Assembly: GCA_040756085.1 (NCBI GenBank)
Contig: JBFMAE010000140.1
Span: 1 to 12,022, forward strand
DNA length: 12,022 nt
Direction of reading: 5' to 3'
From: JBFMAE01 sp040756085
GTDB lineage: Bacteria > Desulfobacterota > BSN033 > UBA1163
Below the pieces are notes generated by a model. The model had not been told where the DNA came from and made no database searches. It saw only the letters and a list, made by a program, of their open reading frames with translations. Every line of letters starts with the position of its first letter. The stretch's first letter is position 1. The position numbers were made by a program, and so were the translations under genes. This document shows positions 1 to 5,271 of the stretch, piece after piece.

Positions 1-31
1 ATTAATACGATATTCATAAAACATTGAAGAA

Positions 32-64
32 GGGTTCGAGGATTCGAGGGTTCACGGGTTCGAG
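32..64. repeat. short degenerate tandem repeat, GGGTTCGAG-like
   Basis: Units of about 8-9 bp (GGGTTCGAG, GATTCGAG, GGTTCAC, GGGTTCGAG) run head to tail. The tract lies 3' of the aromatic operon. No coding sequence or terminator hairpin with a U-tract is visible in bases 1-130, so the operon may continue beyond the left edge. Confidence 0.55.
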
Positions 65-83
65 TGTAATATCTGCCTTTACC

Positions 84-132
84 CCTTGACCCTAGACTCC
101 TTGACCCTAGACTCCTTGACCCCTAGAACCCT
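84..132. repeat. 15-bp tandem repeat, about 3 copies, running into the aroA stop codon
   Basis: The unit CCTTGACCCTAGACT occurs exactly at 84-98 and 99-113, with a degenerate third copy from 114 to 132 that reaches the aroA stop codon (complement of 131-133). Its TAG trinucleotides supply stops in this orientation. Its role is unknown; expansion by replication slippage is plausible. Confidence 0.75.
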
Positions 133-1390
133 ATTTATAGAGCCTCTGAAGCGTTTCCCAAAAACTTGGAAAGGATTTATCCACACAACGTTCTCCTTTA
201 ATCTTTACCCCGGGAACAACCAGTCCGGCGACAGCAAAACTCATTGCCAAACGGTGGTCATCGTATGTCTCAATTTCTGCACCATGAGGTTCTCCTCCCT
301 CAATTTTCAGGTAATCTTTTCCTTCTTCCACCCGGATGCCCATTTTAACCAACTCTCCAGCCAGAGCTCGGATACGATCTGACTCCTTGAGGCGGAGATG
401 ACCGATGTCCTGAATCACGGTCTCTCCTTTAGCAAATGCTGCAGTCACCGCCAGTGTTGGAACTAAATCAGGCATTTTATTCATGTCAACCTCTATTCCC
501 TGCAATTCCTTCCCCCAAACTTCTGCCCAGCCATCCCCTCGGATGACTTCGCATCCCATATTTTCAAGGATACCGAGAAAACATGTATCTCCTTGGATGG
601 AGGTTGTGTTGAAATTTTCTACTCTCACCCTTCCACGAGTAATGGCCGCTGTTGAAAAGAAATAAGAGGCATGAGAAGCATCCCCTTCGATCCGATATTC
701 CAGAGGGTAGTACCGCTGTCCTGCTCGCACGAAAAAAGAACGATACCTCTCCCTCTGGATTTCAACACCGAAAGCGGATATCACGTAATGTGTGATATCC
801 ACGTAAGGTTTAGAAGCTAAACTGCCCATTACCTCCACGTTCACATCTTCCTGCGCATAGGGAGCAATCATCAGGAGGGCTGATAGAAACTGGCTACTCT
901 CTTCCCCACCGATCTTTGCCGTACCCCCTTTGAGACCTTGAGATTCTATAATCACTGGCGGGTAACCATTTCTTTCTTTGGAATAGGCGTTGATACCCAA
1001 TGCCCTCAAACCATCTAACAGATCTCCGATCGGCCGATTCCTCATCCGCTCACTTCCATCCAATATCGTTCTTCCTTTCTTAAGAGCAGCCAGTGCCGTT
1101 AAAAACCTCATGGAAGTTCCTGAGTTGCCAACAAAGATTTTATCTTCTCCTGCCTTCAACTCCCCTCCCTTACCAAGAACATGTATTAAATTTCCTTCCC
1201 GGGAGATAGAAATTCCCAATTTCTCCAGACCCTGAATTGTAAATTTCGTATCTTCGCTTTTCAGGGCATTGACTAAAACAGACTCTCCTTCCGCCAGGGC
1301 AGATACAATGAGAGCTCGATGAGTGTAGCTCTTCGATCCAGGAATAGTGACTGCTGCATCACATTGGGCAAGGGGCCTTATTTCAATCAT
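131..1390 (-). CDS. aroA: 3-phosphoshikimate 1-carboxyvinyltransferase (EPSP synthase)
   Basis: This cytoplasmic enzyme transfers the enolpyruvyl group of PEP to shikimate 3-phosphate, the sixth shikimate-pathway step. The 419-aa length is typical of the family and the protein looks intact. Visible motifs are the N-terminal GSKSYTHR substrate loop (K20, S21, R25), GNSGTSMR at 88-95 (family consensus GNAGT-x-x-R), GDASHASY at 236-243, the catalytic-Asp region MPDLVPT (D308), LKESDR at 334-339, and DDHR at 377-380. The ATG overlaps the end of aroDE by 8 bp and has an AGAGGAAAT ribosome-binding site inside it, so translation is probably coupled. It is the last gene of the visible operon and should share the leader-peptide attenuation upstream. 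Its product, EPSP, needs AroC, which is not in the window. Confidence 0.97.
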   Translation of the reverse strand: MIEIRPLAQCDAAVTIPGSKSYTHRALIVSALAEGESVLVNALKSEDTKFTIQGLEKLGISISREGNLIHVLGKGGELKAGEDKIFVGNSGTSMRFLTALAALKKGRTILDGSERMRNRPIGDLLDGLRALGINAYSKERNGYPPVIIESQGLKGGTAKIGGEESSQFLSALLMIAPYAQEDVNVEVMGSLASKPYVDITHYVISAFGVEIQRERYRSFFVRAGQRYYPLEYRIEGDASHASYFFSTAAITRGRVRVENFNTTSIQGDTCFLGILENMGCEVIRGDGWAEVWGKELQGIEVDMNKMPDLVPTLAVTAAFAKGETVIQDIGHLRLKESDRIRALAGELVKMGIRVEEGKDYLKIEGGEPHGAEIETYDDHRLAMSFAVAGLVVPGVKIKGERCVDKSFPSFWETLQRLYK

Positions 1391-3017
1391 TTATTTCCTC
1401 TTCTAATGCCTGGCGAAGGTCCTCTTTGATTTGGTGGAGGTCCGGTCTCATCCCCGTCCATATTTCAAATTGAGCTGCTCCCTGATGAGCAAGCATCTCG
1501 AGTCCATCAATGACCAGGCAACCCTTTTCATCGGCCTCTCGTAGAAGTTTCGTCTGAAGAGGCCTATAGACGATGTCCATCACCGTCATCCCCTCCATTA
1601 ATATTTTTTTAGGGAAAGGGCTCTCCTCAACATGTGGATGCATACCTACAGAAGTGGCGTTGATGATTACGTCTACCCCCACGCCCTCAATGGATGAGAG
1701 TGGTTGGTAAGTGCACACCAATTCCCTCGCTAAATCAACACCCTTATCTCTTGTGCGATTGGAAATGATAACCTCACAACCTCTCATTTTCAGTCCAAAA
1801 CCAATGGCTCGAGATGCTCCTCCAGCTCCCAAAAGGATTACCCTTTTCCCTTCCAAATCAATCTTTTCCTCAAGGGCTTCTAAAGCCCCACGCCAATCGG
1901 TGTTATAGCCGATTAGATTTCCCTCATTATTAACAACGGTGTTCACCGCTTTTATTTTATTTGTCACTTCATCAATTCCATCAAGCAGAGGGATGATTTC
2001 TGTTTTAAAGGGTAAGGTTACGCTCATCCCCCGAATCCCCAACCCTCTAATTCCGACAATAGCTTCATTGAGGCTTTTGACTTCAAAGGCCAGATAGACA
2101 GCATTAAGCCCCATTCTTCTGAAGGCCCCATTATGAATGATTGGGCTCAGGCTGTGCCGGGCCGGATTCCCGATGATACCGTAGAGTTCTGTTTGAGCAT
2201 CGATCATCTCAACCCTTCGACTCCTCGGCCTAGAGGCCAGGGCTTGCTCAGCCTGCCTGCCGCAGGCAGGGGTTGACCCTGAGCGGCGCTTCTTTATTTC
2301 GTCTGTAAAGGCGGGGCTTGGCGCCGTCGAATGGGTCAACTTCTCCCATAAATCCTTCATCTCCCAAACCGTCATCTGTCCTGGGGCCGTGGCGCGCTCC
2401 TTGCTTAGAGAGACATAGGTCCAGGATGCTCCTAATAGGGGAGCAAAAATACGGCTCATTTTCCCCTTCTCCCCCATGCAGAAGGCAATGATCTTTTGAC
2501 CTCTTTCGCTTGCGTAGGGAATGAGCGATAAGATCTGAAGATTATCCTCCCAGGACTTGGCAAAGGTCACAATCTTCACAATATCAGGACCCAATTGAGT
2601 CATACGTTCATAGAGCCTTCTCAGTTTTTTTGGCGAAGGCGTTCCATGAAAATCATGGAAGGAGAGGATAACCTGTGTCTCTTTTTTATTTTCGATCAAC
2701 TCCTGGAGCAATGATCTTTCGGTCCCAATCTCCATATCCACATATTCAGCACCCAGATCAATTGCCTCTTTCAGAAGCTCTAACCTCCTCCTCTCATAAC
2801 CCCAATATCTGCCTCCCTCTTCTTTTCGGCGGTTGGTGATAATAAAAGGTTTCGGTCTAACTTCCACGAGCGGGGCCAGTTCTGGTTTTCTCAAATAATC
2901 CATCCGAATCTCGATGAGGTCAGCCAGTCGATTGGCTTCTTTGATGGCCTTGATGACCCTCTTCAACGTCGTCTCAGCAATGGAGATGCAGATTCTTCCT
3001 GAGGATCTATCTTTCAA
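1383..3017 (-). CDS. aroDE: fused 3-dehydroquinate dehydratase (type I) / shikimate 5-dehydrogenase
   Basis: A bifunctional enzyme for shikimate steps 3 and 4. I chose the TTG at 3017 as start: GAGGAG lies 7 bases upstream, giving 544 aa and an 11-bp overlap with the upstream gene. The longer reading from an ATG at 3152 would put about 45 basic, unconserved residues inside the upstream gene. Residues 1-227 are a type I dehydratase: E36/R38 in LIEIRMD, H121 in SFHDFH, Schiff-base K148 in PDIVKIV, and R189 in the MGEKGKMSR motif. Residues 271-544 are AroE: SLSP (S289, S291), K338 in TLPFK, D374 in NTDW, the GAGGAS nucleotide loop at 397-402, and NRT at 420-422, which suggests NADP. The 43-residue linker (228-270) is Arg/Ala/Ser-rich and is encoded by a palindromic repeat. 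An internal ATG at 2207, with GAAGGG upstream, could also yield free AroE. AroD-AroE fusions are known elsewhere, for example in plants and Chlamydia. Confidence 0.95.
   Translation of the reverse strand: MKDRSSGRICISIAETTLKRVIKAIKEANRLADLIEIRMDYLRKPELAPLVEVRPKPFIITNRRKEEGGRYWGYERRRLELLKEAIDLGAEYVDMEIGTERSLLQELIENKKETQVILSFHDFHGTPSPKKLRRLYERMTQLGPDIVKIVTFAKSWEDNLQILSLIPYASERGQKIIAFCMGEKGKMSRIFAPLLGASWTYVSLSKERATAPGQMTVWEMKDLWEKLTHSTAPSPAFTDEIKKRRSGSTPACGRQAEQALASRPRSRRVEMIDAQTELYGIIGNPARHSLSPIIHNGAFRRMGLNAVYLAFEVKSLNEAIVGIRGLGIRGMSVTLPFKTEIIPLLDGIDEVTNKIKAVNTVVNNEGNLIGYNTDWRGALEALEEKIDLEGKRVILLGAGGASRAIGFGLKMRGCEVIISNRTRDKGVDLARELVCTYQPLSSIEGVGVDVIINATSVGMHPHVEESPFPKKILMEGMTVMDIVYRPLQTKLLREADEKGCLVIDGLEMLAHQGAAQFEIWTGMRPDLHQIKEDLRQALEEEIND
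2209..2340. repeat. REP/MITE-like palindromic element inside aroDE (domain linker)
   Basis: Nested inverted repeats fill this stretch. The outer ends are CCTTCGAC at 2214 and GTCGAATGGG at 2326-2335. Inside are CGGCGC at 2284-2289 with GCGCCG at 2321-2326, GCTCAG at 2246-2251 with CTGAGC at 2279-2284, a perfect 9-bp-arm palindrome centred on 2261 (CCTGCCTGC / GCAGGCAGG), and GGCC-TAGA-GGCC at 2228-2239. The element is flanked by the 5-bp direct repeat TCAAC (2209-2213 and 2336-2340), which looks like a target-site duplication. It is GC-rich compared with its surroundings and encodes most of the AroD-AroE linker without a stop codon. It has no transposase, so any movement would be non-autonomous. 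Confidence 0.75.
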
Positions 3018-3999
3018 TAATCGTCTCCTCAATTTGGACTCCAAAGTGCCTTCCCGTTCCTTCCCTGTAGACCAGAACCTCGCTTCCCTCTTTGAGATCG
3101 ACCAGTGAAACCGCTTTCCCATCGGGTTGCGTGAGCCTGATCGTTTCTGCATTCTGCAGGATGACCGAAATGTTCTGACCCCTCTCCTCAGCTTCCACCA
3201 GAGCTAATGGACGCCTTTCCACCTTTGCCCTTCCAACAATAGCAGGGTAACTTTTGCCCTCAAAATTCACGACCAGCACCCGATCTCCTGACCGGATCTC
3301 TGAAAGATATTTTGTCTGTCCATCAGCCAGACGAATATAGGAATGGATAGGACCCGCATTGACCCGGAAGGGCCTGGTGTTGACAAATGTGTTTTCCACA
3401 CTCTCGGAATGAAGGAGGAAGAGGGCCTGGCTGCTGTTGCCCACTAGCATCCCTTCGCCAAGGATCATTGATGAACAGGTATCAACGCAGACCCGATCCC
3501 CCAAACCTAATGGTACAACTCGTTTTACACTGGCTGAAAAAAGTTCAAAATTCTCACCCTCTTCTTTAAGAGCATGGACGATATGCCGAACGGCATTGGG
3601 ATCAGGATGGTTGATCACGATCCCATCCACACCTTTCTCGAGAACACAAAGGGCTGTACGGCCTTCCCGAAGATCACCGATCTCAACGAAGAGGTTATGA
3701 GTCCTACTCAATAAATTCTCTAATGGGATGATCTTCCAATCTCCATCTTTGACAACGACTTTCTTTGAAAGGCTCAATGTAACAATCTCCTCTTCGTCCT
3801 TCTTCTCCCGGATCGCTTTCTCCACCACATCGCGGCCCAGCATCAAATCGCCATCCTCAGCGATAGTGGGAATGACTCCCATCTTTCTCACTTCCGCTTT
3901 CATCCCGGCCGGGATCCAGAGGGCATCCGCACCGCTCTCAACAGCAGCCAGGGCGATCTCCTGATTCCAGGGAATCGATTTTACCCAAACCTTTTTCAT
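3007..3999 (-). CDS. aroB': 3-dehydroquinate synthase II (archaeal-type, AroB')
   Basis: This enzyme oxidatively deaminates and cyclises 2-amino-3,7-dideoxy-D-threo-hept-6-ulosonate (ADH) to 3-dehydroquinate with NAD, replacing AroB in the archaeal-type pathway. At 330 aa it is near the family's usual length. The N-terminus (MKKVWVKSIPW, then GADALWIPAG) and C-terminal blocks (VVPLGLGDRVCVDTC, GEGMLVGNSSQ, NTRPFRVNAGPIHSY) match the MJ1249-type family and bear no resemblance to classical Zn-dependent AroB. The ATG overlaps the upstream ADH-synthase stop by 4 bp (ATGA) with GAGGAGAAG just before it, so translation is coupled. Its own 3' end carries the ribosome-binding site and TTG start of aroDE. 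Adjacency to ADH synthase confirms the assignment, since the two catalyse consecutive steps. Confidence 0.95.
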   Translation of the reverse strand: MKKVWVKSIPWNQEIALAAVESGADALWIPAGMKAEVRKMGVIPTIAEDGDLMLGRDVVEKAIREKKDEEEIVTLSLSKKVVVKDGDWKIIPLENLLSRTHNLFVEIGDLREGRTALCVLEKGVDGIVINHPDPNAVRHIVHALKEEGENFELFSASVKRVVPLGLGDRVCVDTCSSMILGEGMLVGNSSQALFLLHSESVENTFVNTRPFRVNAGPIHSYIRLADGQTKYLSEIRSGDRVLVVNFEGKSYPAIVGRAKVERRPLALVEAEERGQNISVILQNAETIRLTQPDGKAVSLVDLKEGSEVLVYREGTGRHFGVQIEETIIER

Positions 4000-4796
4000 C
4001 TCTTCTCCTCCAAACCCTTCAGACCCTCCTCGACCGTGGAGCCATTGTGGACGATCTTAGAAATGGCCTGAACGATCTTCGCCGGATCCTTATGCTGGAA
4101 AACGTTTCTGCCAATGGAAACTCCGGCTCCTCCTGCTTCCATCGCTCCCTTCACCATCTTTAGGACATCCTTATCAGTTTCCATTTTTTCCCCGCCAGCA
4201 ATGACCACGGGAACAGGACAACCCTCTACCACTTCCCTGAAACTCTCTGCCGAACCTGTATAGGGGACCTTTATGATATCTGCTCCCAATTCCGCTCCTA
4301 CCCGAGCTGCATGTTTTACCACTTTCACATCATACTCATTCCCCACTTTAGGGCCCCTCGTGTACATCATGGCTAAAAGTGGCATTCCCCATTCCATGGC
4401 CACTTTAGCTACCATCCCAAAATCTTTTAGCATAGACTTTTCATCCTCGGCTCCAAGGTTCACATGGACAGAAACCGCATCCGCTCCTAACTTGATCGCC
4501 TCTTCCACAGTACATACCATCATTTTGGAGTTCGGATCAGGGGCCATTCGGGTGCTAGCAGAGAGGTGAATGATCAGGGCCACATCCTTCCCATTCCTCT
4601 TAAAGTTAGCCTCTACCAATCCTTTGTGAATAACGATGGCATTAGCTCCGCTTTTTCCTACCGCGTTGATTGTCTCCCGCATGTCGATCAACCCGGATAT
4701 CGGCCCTATCGTCACCCCGTGATCCATAGGTATGATCACCGTCTTGCCAGAATTGCGGTCCGTGATGCGCTCCAGACGAATCCTTTTTCCAATCAT
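3996..4796 (-). CDS. aroA': 2-amino-3,7-dideoxy-D-threo-hept-6-ulosonate (ADH) synthase, class I aldolase family
   Basis: This enzyme catalyses the first committed step of the archaeal-type route: transaldolase-like condensation of a 6-deoxy-5-ketofructose 1-phosphate-derived unit with L-aspartate semialdehyde to give ADH. It replaces DAHP synthase. The 266-aa TIM-barrel protein has the DhnA/class I FBP-aldolase signature: PMDHG at 23-27 (D25), MMYTRG with Y145, Schiff-base lysine K176 in ADIIKVPYTG, and phosphate-binding segments AGGEK (200-204) and SIGRNVFQ (227-234). Some family members are simple fructose-bisphosphate aldolases, but the partner gene 4 bp away settles the role. A GGAGG at 4811-4807 lies 10 bases before the ATG. 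It is the first structural gene after the leader peptide and two attenuator terminators, so the whole operon's expression is gated here. Confidence 0.94.
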   Translation of the reverse strand: MIGKRIRLERITDRNSGKTVIIPMDHGVTIGPISGLIDMRETINAVGKSGANAIVIHKGLVEANFKRNGKDVALIIHLSASTRMAPDPNSKMMVCTVEEAIKLGADAVSVHVNLGAEDEKSMLKDFGMVAKVAMEWGMPLLAMMYTRGPKVGNEYDVKVVKHAARVGAELGADIIKVPYTGSAESFREVVEGCPVPVVIAGGEKMETDKDVLKMVKGAMEAGGAGVSIGRNVFQHKDPAKIVQAISKIVHNGSTVEEGLKGLEEKR

Positions 4797-4822
4797 GATC
4801 CTCTAACCTCCTTTTTCGGGAT

Positions 4823-4855
4823 AAAAAAAGCCGTGAGAAGAATTTTCCCACGGCT
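4823..4855 (-). terminator. attenuator terminator T2 (segments E:F)
   Basis: Read on the minus strand, AGCCGTG (E, 4855-4849) pairs with CACGGCT (F, 4835-4829). One mismatch and a further GAA/TTC extension follow, closing a short AATT-type loop, and seven T residues come next (4829-4823). It is an intrinsic terminator just 12 nt before the Shine-Dalgarno of ADH synthase. E can instead pair with segment D of the preceding terminator. Confidence 0.85.
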
Positions 4856-4856
4856 C

Positions 4857-4898
4857 AAAATAAAAAGGCCGTGGGTAGCATCTGATCTACCCACGGCC
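4857..4898 (-). terminator. attenuator terminator T1 (segments C:D)
   Basis: Read on the minus strand, GGCCGTGGGTAG (C, 4898-4887) pairs perfectly over 12 bp with CTACCCACGGCC (D, 4878-4867) around an 8-nt loop. TTTTTATTTT (4866-4857) follows. The stem lies between the leader peptide stop codon and the first structural gene, as in trp/phe-type attenuators. Confidence 0.92.
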
Positions 4899-4918
4899 TG
4901 AACTGTTACAACTATTTT

Positions 4919-5017
4919 TTAATGATCAGCCAATGGCAGTGGGTAGACTTGGGCATAATAAAAGAACCAGTAAAAGTTATACCCACTGCTAAAGTTAAAA
5001 ATGCGAAGCTGATCCAT
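4919..5017 (-). CDS. aromatic leader peptide (Phe/Tyr/Trp attenuator peptide)
   Basis: A 32-codon ORF starts at ATG 5017 with AGAAGG (5029-5024) 6 bases upstream, and ends with TAA at 4919. Eleven of 32 residues are aromatic: Phe 7, 9, 15, 18, 19; Tyr 13, 16, 20, 21, 25; Trp 17. The core FYWFFYY (residues 15-21) is an uninterrupted run of codons for all three aromatic amino acids. It sits just after the promoter and before the attenuator hairpins of an aromatic pathway operon, so it should act as a charged-tRNA sensor, like the trp and pheA leaders. Residues 10-13 and 25-28 encode the two arms of the pause hairpin (A and B). The peptide itself is probably not functional. Confidence 0.92.
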   Translation of the reverse strand: MDQLRIFNFSSGYNFYWFFYYAQVYPLPLADH

Positions 5018-5041
5018 CTTCAACCTTCTAAATTTTGTTCT

Positions 5042-5070
5042 TATATAACAGAACTCAGATTTTATGTCAA
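5042..5070 (-). promoter_or_regulatory. sigma70-type promoter of the aromatic operon
   Basis: On the minus strand the -35 is a perfect TTGACA (5070-5065), followed by a 17-nt spacer and TATATA (5047-5042) as -10. The predicted start site near 5035 leaves a 5' leader of under 20 nt before the leader-peptide ATG at 5017. An A/T-rich tract (5071-5083) lies directly upstream of the -35. A strong constitutive promoter followed by an attenuator is the expected design. Confidence 0.87.
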
Positions 5071-5100
5071 GAAAAAAATTTTTGATTCAGGTAATCCCCC

Positions 5101-5128
5101 CAGTTATGAGTGGGTAAGAGCGTAACTG
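5101..5128. repeat. inverted repeat in the divergent intergenic region
   Basis: CAGTTATG (5101-5108) and CGTAACTG (5121-5128) form 8-bp arms with one mismatch around 12 bases. It sits about 30 bp upstream of the aromatic operon's -35 and 29 bp upstream of the possible kinase promoter. It could be an operator for an unknown regulator; no known box is recognised. Confidence 0.35.
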
Positions 5129-5156
5129 AGGAACAACAATCTGCCCATCTTTTGAT

Positions 5157-5184
5157 TTGTATTTTTATGGTCTTTTGGTATTAT
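5157..5184 (+). promoter_or_regulatory. possible promoter of the kinase-regulator-binding protein operon
   Basis: TTGTAT (5157-5162), a 16-nt spacer and TATTAT (5179-5184) give a moderate sigma70-like match on the plus strand. The region is very A/T-rich, so chance matches are likely. It is the best candidate in the 200 bases before the kinase ATG. Confidence 0.35.
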
Positions 5185-5237
5185 ATGATGAAAATTAGAA
5201 ACCTCTTCCCCCTTCAATAAATAAGAGATTGGAGGAA

Positions 5238-5254
5238 TTTCACAGTCCGTGAAA
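5238..5254. promoter_or_regulatory. perfect dyad TTTCAC-N5-GTGAAA in the kinase 5' leader
   Basis: TTTCAC (5238-5243) and GTGAAA (5249-5254) are perfect 6-bp inverted arms around five bases. The dyad overlaps the 3' side of a GGAGGAATTT ribosome-binding-like sequence (5231-5240) and lies 18 bp before the kinase ATG. It could be a repressor operator or an RNA hairpin that limits translation. The regulator is unknown. Confidence 0.4.
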
Positions 5255-5271
5255 CACAGACACGAAAACAT

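Larger units (their letters stand above)
4823..4990 (-). promoter_or_regulatory. transcription attenuator with six alternating RNA segments (A-F)
   Basis: On the minus strand, segment A (GCAGTGGGTA, 4989-4980, within leader codons 10-13) pairs over 10 bp with B (TACCCACTGC, 4945-4936, at leader codons 25-28). B (TCTACCCAC, 4947-4939) alternatively pairs over 9 bp with C (GTGGGTAGA, 4894-4886), extended after one mismatch by GCC/GGC. C pairs with D to form T1, and E with F to form T2. D (CCCACGGC, 4875-4868) can also pair over 8 bp with E (GCCGTGGG, 4854-4847). Expected behaviour: a ribosome stalled in the aromatic codon run covers A and frees B. Then B:C and D:E form, both terminators are lost, and the operon is read. 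A ribosome reaching the stop at 4919 masks B, so C:D and E:F terminate. The pairings are visible in the sequence; the switching is inferred. Confidence 0.88.

Noticed and set aside
1..130. CRISPR-like array at the left edge
   Set aside because: The units are only 8-15 bp, contiguous and without spacers, so they are simple tandem repeats.
3018..3152. Longer aroDE start at ATG 3152 (589 aa)
   Set aside because: It lies wholly inside the AroB' gene, encodes basic unconserved residues, and a TTG with GAGGAG 7 bases upstream fits the family N-terminus.
4642..4851. Minus-strand 69-codon ORF across the attenuator and start of ADH synthase
   Set aside because: It runs through terminator T2 in another frame of ADH synthase, with no family resemblance.
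4823..5017. T-box or metabolite riboswitch upstream of ADH synthase
   Set aside because: No T-box sequence or specifier-loop layout is visible, and the translated aromatic leader with 1:2/2:3/3:4 pairings explains the structure.
4922..5125. Plus-strand 67-codon ORF opposite the leader peptide
   Set aside because: It is the antisense of the leader and promoter region, with no ribosome-binding site and no recognisable domain.
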